A DNA stretch of 33,872 nucleotides from assembly GCF_903915725.1 (NCBI RefSeq), contig NZ_CAIWTY010000011.1, positions 1 through 33,872 on the forward strand, read 5' to 3'. A program made the translations under genes and the position numbers. The number at the start of each line of letters is the position of its first letter. The first letter of the stretch is position 1. The notes under the pieces are model-generated. The model did not search any database. It was not told the origin of the DNA and was given only the letters and a program-made list of their open reading frames with translations. Positions 15,749 through 23,438 of this stretch are shown here, piece after piece. This stretch comes from an uncultured Rhodopila sp. (lineage in GTDB: Bacteria > Pseudomonadota > Alphaproteobacteria > Acetobacterales > Acetobacteraceae).

Positions 15749-16821
15749 TGATCCCTTTGCGGCTGGTCCTGCTGGCATCCTGCGTCGCGCTCCCGGCGCT
15801 GGCGCAACAGGTCCCGGCGATCGACAACGGCGCCACCGCCAATGCCAACGCTGGTGGCGCCAGCGCGACAGCGGCCTTTCATCAGGGGGCCGGCCAACAG
15901 GCGGCCGGGATAACCAACGCAGCCCTGTCGCAAGGCAACCTGCAAGGCACCATCCAGGGCCAAGGCACCGTGCCGCGCACCATGCCGCCGCCGATCGACC
16001 CGGTGGCGGCGAACAAGCCGCTGAGCGCCAAGGAACGCGCCGGCCTGAACGCCGCACACCGTTGGATCGCCAGGCCGCTGACTCCGCATCTCGACGAGGA
16101 CGGGGTTGTGCATTTTGCCGGGCGCGGTCAGGTCATCATCGTTACGGCAGTAAATCATGTGACCGACATCGCCCTCGCTCCCGGGGAAATCATCTCACCG
16201 CCGTTGCACATCGGCGACGCCGACGATTGGAGGTTTCACCCGGCCACGTCCGGCAGCGGCCGCAAGACGATCGAGCACGTGCTGGTCAAGCCGGGCAACG
16301 CCGGGCTGAGCACCAACATGGTGCTGGAGACCAACAAGCGGACGATCTCCGTGGCGCTGACCTCGCGGCGCGAGGATTACATGCCGCTGGTGGCACTCGA
16401 TATTCCGGAGGACCCGAATAAGGAGTTTGCCGCCACCGCCACGCTGCTGAACGCAGGCAACGCGGCCACCGCCGCCGCCGCCAGTCCCTGCGATCAGCAG
16501 CCGGTCATCCCGCCGGATCAGTTCCGGATCAGCGGCGACACGGTGACGTGGCGGCCGGTGCAGGCCTACGTCGTATCCACGCCTGTCGGCCTGAAGACCT
16601 GCATCGACTTCCCGTCGAGCATCGGCAGCGAAGACCTCCCTGCCCTGCTGACGCTGGCCGACGACGGCGGATGGTTCTCGGCCCCGACGAAGAAGATCGT
16701 CAACGTCCGCTATGTGCATCGCCGGTTCATCGCCGACGAGCGGCTGGACCGCTTCATCCTCGTTGACGGTGTCGGCGGGGATCAGAAATCCATAACCATT
16801 ACTCTCCGGAAACCACGATGA
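15748..16821 (+). CDS. trbG: TrbG (VirB9-type) outer complex protein
   Basis: The protein has about 357 residues with a signal peptide (hydrophobic core LRLVLLASCVALPALA) and an extended alanine/glycine/glutamine-rich segment to about residue 95. VirB9-type beta domains follow: the N-terminal one with DIALAPGEII and GDADDWRFHPA, and the C-terminal one from about PDQFRISGDTVTWRP to SITITLRKP, ending in VRYVHRRFIADERLDRFIL. It forms part of the periplasmic/outer membrane core complex. The ATG at 15748 overlaps the trbF stop; a GTG three bases earlier is possible. Confidence 0.93.
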   Translation: MIPLRLVLLASCVALPALAQQVPAIDNGATANANAGGASATAAFHQGAGQQAAGITNAALSQGNLQGTIQGQGTVPRTMPPPIDPVAANKPLSAKERAGLNAAHRWIARPLTPHLDEDGVVHFAGRGQVIIVTAVNHVTDIALAPGEIISPPLHIGDADDWRFHPATSGSGRKTIEHVLVKPGNAGLSTNMVLETNKRTISVALTSRREDYMPLVALDIPEDPNKEFAATATLLNAGNAATAAAASPCDQQPVIPPDQFRISGDTVTWRPVQAYVVSTPVGLKTCIDFPSSIGSEDLPALLTLADDGGWFSAPTKKIVNVRYVHRRFIADERLDRFILVDGVGGDQKSITITLRKPR

Positions 16822-17246
16822 ACCGTTTCGCCCTCCTTGCTGTCTGCGCCCTGCCCGCATGCGCGCTTTCCGCGTGCGCCCCACCCCGGGCGAGCTACGC
16901 CGCGCCGATGTCGCCGGAAGGCGCGGCGCAGGCGGCTTATGACATAGCGGGTTTTGTCGGCCGGCAAATGCGCCCGGATCAGGGCGGCATCGCCATCCGC
17001 AAGGCTCCCGGCGACGACTTGCTATGGTCCGACCTGACCAACAACCTGCAGGCCGGCGGCTACACCATAACGGACGTCATGGCGCAGCACCGGCTGCGCT
17101 ATGCGGTCTCCACTCTGCCGGATGGCACGTTCCTGCATGCCACGCTGGACGGCACGTCGATCGCGCGGCTCTACCACGCCGACCCGTCCGGCCGGCTGGA
17201 CCCGTCCGGCCCTGAAACGCTCATCACCGCCGAGGCGGCGGAATGA
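16818..17246 (+). CDS. trbH: TrbH-like lipoprotein
   Basis: The 142-residue protein has a lipoprotein signal peptide with lipobox LSAC at residues 17-20, so Cys20 would be lipidated. The mature part has helical (EGAAQAAYDIAGFVGRQM) and mixed regions. TrbH in the IncP system is a small outer membrane lipoprotein that may play the role of VirB7, and the place between trbG and trbI is the canonical one. The assignment rests on position and lipobox; overall similarity is not obvious. The start overlaps the trbG stop (ATGA). Confidence 0.8.
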   Translation: MNRFALLAVCALPACALSACAPPRASYAAPMSPEGAAQAAYDIAGFVGRQMRPDQGGIAIRKAPGDDLLWSDLTNNLQAGGYTITDVMAQHRLRYAVSTLPDGTFLHATLDGTSIARLYHADPSGRLDPSGPETLITAEAAE

Positions 17247-18502
17247 CGCCGCTCCCGCCGCCGGTAGGTCTGCCGCCGCCACAGCGGTCAATCCGCGCGC
17301 TGCGCAGCACGCCGCGCTGGATCTTCGCGGGCGTCACGGTCGTCGTTGTCGGGGCGGTCTATTACGGCCTGACCCACATGGACCACGGCGGGTCTCGTAG
17401 TGCGGCAGCGCCGGACGACAACAACGACTCCGCCACGCCCGACGTGCTGGCGAGCGCGCCGCCCGGCAACGAGATCAGGCAGCGCCGCCCGATCCGCCCC
17501 GGCGTCACGGCGACCGCGTTCCGGCCTGTCACCACGCAGCAGCAGGAGCCGGCACCCGCCAGCGCGTCATCTTCGGGATCGACGGCGGCGCTCGAGGACG
17601 ACATGACCGAGGCCGCCATCGCTGGTCGCAAAGCGGCCTGGGCCGGCTATTACCAGCAGCTTAACGACGCCCGGCAGCACCGGCTGGAAGCTGCGCGGGC
17701 TTCGATGGCGTCCGACACCGTACCGGCCGGCGACACTGCGGCAACCGGAGTTTCCGGCGTCGTCGCGGGGGCTACAGGCGGTCCGGCCAACGGCGACAAG
17801 CCGCCGCAGGACTTCTTTTCCTCGCATGCATCAAATCCGGCGACGGATTATTTACCCTATACTTTGACCACGCCGATTTCGCCTTATGAGTTGAAGGCAA
17901 CCGACATCATTACCGCCAAGCTGGTGTCCGGCATGAACAGCGACAGCCCCGGCATCATCAAGGCGCTCGTGACCAAGAACGTCACCGATCACGCTACCGG
18001 CATGCATATTCTGGTCCCGCAAGGCTCAACCCTGGTCGGTGTCTATGATACGGACGTCGCATACGGGCAGACCCGGATGGTCTCGGCCTGGCAGCGCATC
18101 ATCTATCCGGCGCCATGCGATCAGTCGCTCGATCTCGGCGCGATGCCGGGTGCCGATCCGACCGGGCAGGCCGGTTTTGCGGACATCACCGACAACCACC
18201 TGTGGAAAATCTTTAGTTCGGCTATTCTGGTCTCGCTGTTCAGCGCGGGCGCGCAATTGTCGCAGCCTGCACAATCGTCGTTATCGACTTACAGTCCGAT
18301 GCAGACTGCGGCCGGCGCTGTCGGCCAGCAGACATCGCAGTTGGGTGCCGAGTTTGCGCGCAAGGGACTGAGTATCCCGCCGACGCAGCAAATCCGCCAA
18401 GGCTATGCCTTCGCCGTTATGACGACGAAGGACATCGCCTTCGAAAAACCTTGGGTTGAAGGTGTTTGCGATCCTATCGATGTCGATGTGGCCAACCCAT
18501 GA
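17243..18502 (+). CDS. trbI: TrbI (VirB10-type) envelope-spanning protein
   Basis: The 419-residue protein has a cytoplasmic N-terminus, one membrane helix (residues about 29-46, WIFAGVTVVVVGAVYYG), a proline/alanine-rich periplasmic linker, and the C-terminal VirB10 domain. Landmarks are SPYELKATDIITAKLVSGMN, then the conserved VPQGSTLVGVYDT, then MPGADPTGQAGFADITDNHL. The protein links inner membrane energy to the outer membrane channel. Overlaps with trbH and traG (ATGA on both sides) place it firmly in the operon. Confidence 0.95.
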   Translation: MTPLPPPVGLPPPQRSIRALRSTPRWIFAGVTVVVVGAVYYGLTHMDHGGSRSAAAPDDNNDSATPDVLASAPPGNEIRQRRPIRPGVTATAFRPVTTQQQEPAPASASSSGSTAALEDDMTEAAIAGRKAAWAGYYQQLNDARQHRLEAARASMASDTVPAGDTAATGVSGVVAGATGGPANGDKPPQDFFSSHASNPATDYLPYTLTTPISPYELKATDIITAKLVSGMNSDSPGIIKALVTKNVTDHATGMHILVPQGSTLVGVYDTDVAYGQTRMVSAWQRIIYPAPCDQSLDLGAMPGADPTGQAGFADITDNHLWKIFSSAILVSLFSAGAQLSQPAQSSLSTYSPMQTAAGAVGQQTSQLGAEFARKGLSIPPTQQIRQGYAFAVMTTKDIAFEKPWVEGVCDPIDVDVANP

Positions 18503-20331
18503 CCGCCGACACCGCGGAAATCAGCCGCCGGGCGCGCAAGGTTCTGATCGGCCTGCCGTTGGTGGCGCTGACCTTCGGCGTAGCGTCAACGCAGTTCGTG
18601 GCGTGGCGGCTCGGCTACGATCCCGCCCTCGGCTCGCCAGTCGTCGGTTCTGTCTACTGGCCGTGGCGCTTCGTTGAGTGGTGGCAAGCGCCCCGGGCAC
18701 CGCAAGCCGGCGGCACCTTCGCCATGCTGCGCCTGGGCCTCACAGGGGCGGTATGCCTCGGTTTGCTTTTGTGGGCGAAGGGCATGCGCAAGCGGCCCGC
18801 CAAGCACTCGGATGTGCATGGCACCGCCAGCTTCGCCACCGAAGCGGATATCCGCGCGAGCGGGCTGCTGCCGCGCAAGGGCCAGCCGCAGACCGCCGGC
18901 ATCATCGTCGGCGGCTGGACCCACAGGAACGGCGCATTGTCGTATCTGACCCACACCGGCAAGACCAACGTCCTGAGCCTCGGTCCGCCTCGTTCGGGAA
19001 AAACGCATGGTGTGTTGGTTCCTACGCTTTTGACCTGGCCCGGCTCGGTGATCGTCTACGACCCGAAGGGCGAACTGTATGCACAGACAGCCGGCTGGCG
19101 GCGGCGGGAAGCAGGCAACACCGTCATGCGACTTGCCCCCGCCGAGATCGACAACACGGTTGCCTGGAACCCTTTCGATCGCGTTCGCGCCGGCACCGAG
19201 TTCGCCTTTCGCGACGTTGCCAACATCATCACGCACGTTTCAGATCCGGCGGGTAAAGGCCCCTCCGACCACTGGGAACCGTCCGCGGCAAACCTCATGC
19301 TCGGCATTGCACTGTTCCTGCTTGATCGCGGCAATCCCTGCACCTTGAACGCGATCCTGACCGCGCTTGACGCCTCGGCCGATCCGGAAGTCTTGCTAAA
19401 GGCGATGGCTGCGTGTCCGCAGCCGCAGGCGGCTGATGTCGGGCGCGGCATGCTGGCGACGCAGGTCCGCGAGCGCGGCAGCATCGTCTCGACCGCCCGG
19501 CGGCAACTCATGACGTACCGAGACCCCGTCATGGCGCGGAACACTGCGAGAAGCGCCTTCACCATCGACCAGCTGATGAATGCCGCCCGCCCGGTGACGC
19601 TCTACATCGAAGCGCGCGGCGAGGACGAACTGCGGCTGCGTCCGCTGGTGCGGCTGTTCCTGACGCTCGCCATCGGCAAACTGGTCAGCGCGCCGCTGGT
19701 CATGGTCGATGGCCGCGAGCGGAGTCCGCACCGCCATCGTCTGCTGCTGGCGGTGGACGAGTTCGCATCGCTCGGCCGCATGGAGCCGATGGAAATCTTC
19801 CTGTCGAAATCGTCCGGCTTCGGCATCACGGCGCTGCTGCTGGCGCAGGACTATCAGCAGATCGTTGCAGCCTACGGCCAGCACGAAAACATCACCGGCC
19901 ACTGCCAGGTCATGGCTGCCTATGCGCCGAACAACGCACAGACCGCCGATTGGCTGTCGAAGAAAAGCGGGCAGTCAACCGTCGTGGTGGAAGATGTCAG
20001 CGAGTCGTTGCAGCAGGGCGGCGGCAAGCGGTCGCAGAGCGCCACCTACCGGTCGCTGCCGCGCCCGTTGCTGACGGCGGACGAAGTCTGCCGGCTGAAA
20101 GCGCCGGAGCGCGATGCCGAAGGCAGGATCACCGCGCCGGGCGAACTGCTGGTCTTCCAGGCCGGGCAGCACGCGATCCTGGCGACCCAGTCGCTGGGCT
20201 TCCGCGACCCCGAGTTCAAACGCCGGATGGCGATCCCCGCCCCGCCGACCGATACGGCCATAGTGGAAGTTGCCCATGAAACCCCTGCTCCTGGCAATGC
20301 TGTCGTCCAGCCTCGCCGTTGGCGGCTATAG
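18499..20331 (+). CDS. traG: TraG (VirD4-type) coupling protein
   Basis: The 610-residue protein starts at ATG 18499, overlapping the trbI stop. Two N-terminal membrane helices (residues about 16-36 and 74-93) anchor it; the ATPase follows with Walker A LGPPRSGKT (161-169), the KGELYAQTAGWRR motif and Walker B LLLAVDEFASLGRM. VirD4/TraG proteins bring the relaxase-DNA complex to the channel. The C-terminal end (LRLKAPERDAE-like region, then LVFQAGQHAILATQSLGF) is as in TraG. Placement after trbI rather than in a separate DNA-processing operon is seen in many alphaproteobacterial Trb clusters. Confidence 0.95.
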   Translation: MTADTAEISRRARKVLIGLPLVALTFGVASTQFVAWRLGYDPALGSPVVGSVYWPWRFVEWWQAPRAPQAGGTFAMLRLGLTGAVCLGLLLWAKGMRKRPAKHSDVHGTASFATEADIRASGLLPRKGQPQTAGIIVGGWTHRNGALSYLTHTGKTNVLSLGPPRSGKTHGVLVPTLLTWPGSVIVYDPKGELYAQTAGWRRREAGNTVMRLAPAEIDNTVAWNPFDRVRAGTEFAFRDVANIITHVSDPAGKGPSDHWEPSAANLMLGIALFLLDRGNPCTLNAILTALDASADPEVLLKAMAACPQPQAADVGRGMLATQVRERGSIVSTARRQLMTYRDPVMARNTARSAFTIDQLMNAARPVTLYIEARGEDELRLRPLVRLFLTLAIGKLVSAPLVMVDGRERSPHRHRLLLAVDEFASLGRMEPMEIFLSKSSGFGITALLLAQDYQQIVAAYGQHENITGHCQVMAAYAPNNAQTADWLSKKSGQSTVVVEDVSESLQQGGGKRSQSATYRSLPRPLLTADEVCRLKAPERDAEGRITAPGELLVFQAGQHAILATQSLGFRDPEFKRRMAIPAPPTDTAIVEVAHETPAPGNAVVQPRRWRL

Positions 20332-20791
20332 TGCGGGCCTGCGTTGGAACGCCACGCCATCCATGCCGGTCGGCATCTGGCGCGTGGTACCGCTGCAAGG
20401 GCCGCCCGCGCGTCATCAGGCGGTCGCCGTCTGCCTGCCCGAAGCGGCGGCGCGGCTCGGGCGCGAGCGCGGCTATCTCGACAGTGGCGATTGCACGGGG
20501 CAGGCGGAAACCCTGATCAAGCCCGTGGCCGCCATCCCCGGCGACCAAGTCTCGGTGTCGGATGACGGGATCAGCATCAACGGCAACCCGGTGGCGGACA
20601 GCAAACCCCTGCCCCGTGACGATATCGGCCGCCCGCTCAGGTCCACGGAAAAAGGCGTCCATGTCGTCGGAACCAACGAAGTCTGGATCATCAGCAGCCG
20701 TGATCCGAGATCGTACGATTCACGATATTTCGGGGGAGTCGGTCTAGCCGGCATCCGGGGTGCTGCAATGCCTGTTTTCGTCAACAAATAA
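20276..20791 (+). CDS. traF: TraF-type S26 signal peptidase (pilin processing)
   Basis: This 171-residue protein has an N-terminal membrane/signal segment and the S26 catalytic boxes: SMPVGIWRV with Ser29 as nucleophile, TLIKPVAAIPGD with Lys82 as general base, and SYDSRYFGGV with the supporting aspartate. In RP4, TraF cleaves and cyclises the TrbC pilin; the presence of TrbC here makes the same role likely. The start at 20276 lies inside the last codons of traG (about 55-base overlap); a TTG two codons earlier is possible but less likely. Confidence 0.93.
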   Translation: MKPLLLAMLSSSLAVGGYSAGLRWNATPSMPVGIWRVVPLQGPPARHQAVAVCLPEAAARLGRERGYLDSGDCTGQAETLIKPVAAIPGDQVSVSDDGISINGNPVADSKPLPRDDIGRPLRSTEKGVHVVGTNEVWIISSRDPRSYDSRYFGGVGLAGIRGAAMPVFVNK

Positions 20792-20804
20792 GCAGGAAAT
20801 AGAC

Positions 20805-21371
20805 ATGTCGCTCGGAGACTACTGGAACGCGGCCAAGGCCGCCGTCTCGGCCTTCAAAACCGAAGCCGATGTGAGCCGGGCGAACCGCCGGGAAGCCATG
20901 GACCGCTACGCTTATGCACAAGAGCCGCAAAACCCGATCAATGCTCCAGCATCTGACAGCCTTTCCGTGCCCGTCCGAAGTGTTGTCGAAAAGGAACTTA
21001 ACACCCCTGTTTCCGAACCGCAGCATCCGCTTTCGTCCTATGAGTGGGCAAGCCGCGAGATCGCCAGGTCCGGGCGCGCGGCGACGGAAGATAATCAGGA
21101 GCGATACACGCGGGAGGTCGTCGACCCGATCAGCGGACGGGAATACACCGTCAATGTCTCGCCTTATTCGTGGGGATACAAATATGAAGTGCGCGACAAC
21201 GAAAGCGGCGAAGTCCTTCGCGAGAGCAACATGCAGCCGAACCTGAGTGTCGCGATGGAAGACGCGCAGAGCTGGATCGGAAACCGCCACAACGAAATGC
21301 ATCCCGGCGGTTTCGCTGCGGACGGCCGCTGGATCGACGGCCGCGAAGACGATGACGAAATGGAACGCTGA
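20805..21371 (+). CDS. Hypothetical protein in the transfer operon
   Basis: The gene encodes 188 residues from ATG 20805 (AGGAAAT upstream); an in-frame start at 20760 would add 15 residues that overlap traF and is not supported. The protein is polar, without signal peptide. Residues 1-30 are helical (LGDYWNAAKAAVSAFKTEAD). Residues about 95-160 form a compact domain (YTREVVDPISGREYTVNVS, then WGYKYEVRDNESGEVLRES). The C-terminus is acidic. I do not recognise it. Its place between traF and the transglycosylase, with a one-base overlap to the latter, suggests an accessory transfer role in the cytoplasm. Confidence 0.7.
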   Translation: MSLGDYWNAAKAAVSAFKTEADVSRANRREAMDRYAYAQEPQNPINAPASDSLSVPVRSVVEKELNTPVSEPQHPLSSYEWASREIARSGRAATEDNQERYTREVVDPISGREYTVNVSPYSWGYKYEVRDNESGEVLRESNMQPNLSVAMEDAQSWIGNRHNEMHPGGFAADGRWIDGREDDDEMER

Positions 21372-21907
21372 TGTGGATTGATCAGCTTCCGCAGTGCGCG
21401 CCGACCGTGCATCGCTACACGATGGAACAGGTTGTCCGCGTCGAGAGCGCGTCCAACCCGCTCGCCGTGCACGTGAACGGGCTGGCCGCCGATCGCCAGC
21501 CCAAGCCTGTCACGACCGGCGAGGCTGTCGCCGCCGCCCGGCGCTGGATTGCGCTTGGCTATCGCGTCGATCTCGGCATGATGCAGATTACCGACCGCAA
21601 TCTGCCTGCGCTGCATCTGACGGTCGAACAGGTGCTCGGCTCCGATTCCGACACCATCTGCGCTAACCTCGCCGGGGGTGCGCGCATCCTGACCGCCGAC
21701 TACGCCTCGGCCACGCTGCGGTTTGAGCCCGGACAGCCGGCGTTGAAAGCTGCGTTGTCCGCCTACAACACCGGGACGTTCGACAAGGGCTTCGCCAACG
21801 GCTACGTCGCTCGATACTTCACCGTGCCATCAGTTGTATTGCCGGCTGCGACGCGGATGGTCACCGCCACGATCAACCGGCGCGTATCCGATACGGAAGC
21901 GTGGTGA
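21371..21907 (+). CDS. VirB1-type lytic transglycosylase
   Basis: The 178-residue protein is a soluble lytic transglycosylase domain. The visible motifs are MEQVVRVESASNPLAV with the catalytic Glu25, RVDLGMMQIT, and ALSAYNTGTF. These enzymes cut peptidoglycan so that the secretion apparatus can span the wall. The N-terminus lacks an obvious signal peptide, as in many VirB1-like proteins encoded in Trb clusters, so export may be via a non-classical route or the start may be further from the true one. The ATG at 21371 overlaps the stop of the preceding gene. Confidence 0.9.
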   Translation: MWIDQLPQCAPTVHRYTMEQVVRVESASNPLAVHVNGLAADRQPKPVTTGEAVAAARRWIALGYRVDLGMMQITDRNLPALHLTVEQVLGSDSDTICANLAGGARILTADYASATLRFEPGQPALKAALSAYNTGTFDKGFANGYVARYFTVPSVVLPAATRMVTATINRRVSDTEAW

Positions 21908-21964
21908 CCGGCGCCGCATTTCCTTTTTGTTTTTCCACACCCCTGAAATCAGGAGGACCGCAAA

Positions 21965-22108
21965 ATGACACTGCTGTGGTTGGACCGGGCCGGATTTATT
22001 GATGATGCGATGGTATTCCGACAGGCTGTCCGTTCTCGTTTCCGCCGCACTATGCGTGCCGGAAGGCCAGTTGGTTACTTCCGGCCCGGAAGAGGATCGC
22101 ATGGGTAA
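21965..22108 (+). CDS. Small ORF (47 codons) with strong ribosome binding site
   Basis: ATG at 21965 follows AGGAGG by 8 bases, one of the best ribosome binding sites in the window. The product begins MTLLWLDRAGFIDDAMVF and ends in a basic arginine/glycine-rich tail. It has no membrane helix and no family I recognise. The 57 bases between the transglycosylase gene and this ORF include a T-rich stretch but no clear hairpin. The strong initiation site is the only support; it could instead be a leader peptide. Confidence 0.45.
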   Translation: MTLLWLDRAGFIDDAMVFRQAVRSRFRRTMRAGRPVGYFRPGRGSHG

Positions 22109-22150
22109 GTATCGAACTGGGGCGACCTGCATATGTCTTCATGATGACCA

Positions 22151-22170
22151 GTCCGCCAAATTGGGCGGAC
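22151..22170. terminator. Perfect hairpin GTCCGCC/GGCGGAC
   Basis: A 7-bp perfect inverted repeat with a 6-base loop (AAATTG) lies after the small ORF and before the winged-helix gene. There is no following T-run, so it may be an operator rather than an intrinsic terminator. The remainder of 22109-22386 shows nothing else I can support. Confidence 0.35.
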
Positions 22171-22386
22171 GATTCGCAATGGAGCGGATGATCTAGACCC
22201 TGGAAATGCCAACGGCGCCCGGTGAGAGGCGCCGCAGGACAGGCCGAAGCCGCATCAGAGCAGAAGGCGTGAGAACCCTGTTCTGATGCATCTCCGGCAA
22301 AAAAGCAAGAGTCCCTTGCTATCGGGAAACTGCGTTCTGTCGGCCGCCTCGCCGCCGCCTCGGCTTCAACCGAGGAATGCACAGCC

Positions 22387-23154
22387 ATGCCTACGCTCCG
22401 AGACCGCGTCCTGTTTGTAATTGCGGGCAAAGATCCCGAGTTCTGGCCGCGCGACATCGCCCTTGCCGCCCGCCAAGGGACGTTCGACCTGATTGAAGCC
22501 CTCACTGAATTGAACACGGTGCAGCGGCCCGCCGCAGCATCCGCCCCGGCCTGCACCGTGCGGCGCATCCCGCGCATCCGCCAGCAGCAATGGGATGACC
22601 GTCCCGAGACCCCCACCGGCCGATTTGTCCGCCCGCTCAGCCTCGATCCCGTGCTGGACTGGAGCCTGTCGGACGGCGCCACGCGCTGCCTGCAACTGGT
22701 CATGTCGCTGGCCGGGGGCGCCGGCAAGGTGTTCGTCACTCTGACGTGCTCTATTGCCAGGCAGCTCGGCCGCACCACGCGCACCGTTCAGAACTATTGG
22801 AACGATCTCACGGCGGCTGGCTATCTGCTTCGCTCGTTCGACCGCAGGACCGGACTTGTTAGCGTGACGGTGACCGACGCCGCGGCCCCGGTCGGGCGTG
22901 TAGGCGACCAGCCGGCGGACAACTGGCCAAAGCCTCCTGCCCCGGAAAAAGCCGGCAAGACCGGGTTTCGCGCCCGGCTGAGGCGCCTGGTGGTGGAGGG
23001 TGCGAAATTGGATGCGCGCATTAATGCATCGATAGATACCAAGCCCCTGAGTGGCCTGCTGCCGGCGCTTAGACGCGACCTCGACCGCGACATGGAGCGG
23101 GCCGAGCGCTTTTTTGAAACCACGGCCGGGGACCGCAATGTAATGCTGCGCTGA
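22387..23154 (+). CDS. Winged-helix DNA-binding protein
   Basis: The 255-residue protein has GAGGAAT upstream of the ATG at 22387. A helix-turn-helix is seen at residues about 98-160: the helix DGATRCLQLVMSLAGG, then TLTCSIARQLGRTTRTVQNY as the helix-turn-helix, then LTAAGYLLRSFDRRTGLVSV as the wing. The N-terminal 60 residues (RDRVLFVIAGKDPEFWPRDI) resemble a second helical domain. The C-terminal part after residue 170 is basic and helical. It could be a transfer or copy-number regulator or a divergent plasmid replication initiator; the architecture alone does not settle this. No replication gene is otherwise visible in the window. Confidence 0.7.
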   Translation: MPTLRDRVLFVIAGKDPEFWPRDIALAARQGTFDLIEALTELNTVQRPAAASAPACTVRRIPRIRQQQWDDRPETPTGRFVRPLSLDPVLDWSLSDGATRCLQLVMSLAGGAGKVFVTLTCSIARQLGRTTRTVQNYWNDLTAAGYLLRSFDRRTGLVSVTVTDAAAPVGRVGDQPADNWPKPPAPEKAGKTGFRARLRRLVVEGAKLDARINASIDTKPLSGLLPALRRDLDRDMERAERFFETTAGDRNVMLR

Positions 23155-23438
23155 TAGCGTAACAAACACCCGTCAAACTTCCGGCCCGGGCCGTGTCGCA
23201 GCGAAGCGCCAGACAAGCTGCGCCCTGCGTGCCGGGATCAGCGAAGGAAGATTGCTCACGAAGCGAGAGGTTCGACGGTTTGCGCCTCACGATCAGGCCG
23301 CGTGCGCTTTCATAGTCAAAGTCCGACCACGTCTTGTGCTTGCTGTTGAGCGGGCGGTGCTCCCGGCTTCGGCCTGGTCGAGACCATTGACGGGATGGTG
23401 CGGGATGCGTTCCGCGCCGGGCGGCGGCTGACCTGACG
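23155..23438. other. Intergenic, between convergent genes
   Basis: The interval separates the winged-helix gene from the end of the relaxase gene. Short frames with coding-like residues exist on both strands (for example GFGLVETIDGMVRDAFRAG on the plus strand just before 23438), suggesting remains of older genes, but none is complete. No clear terminator is visible. Confidence 0.3.

Noticed and set aside
14753..16057. Minus-strand ORF of 434 codons opposite trbF/trbG
   Set aside because: Covers parts of three well-supported genes on the other strand; low-complexity composition.
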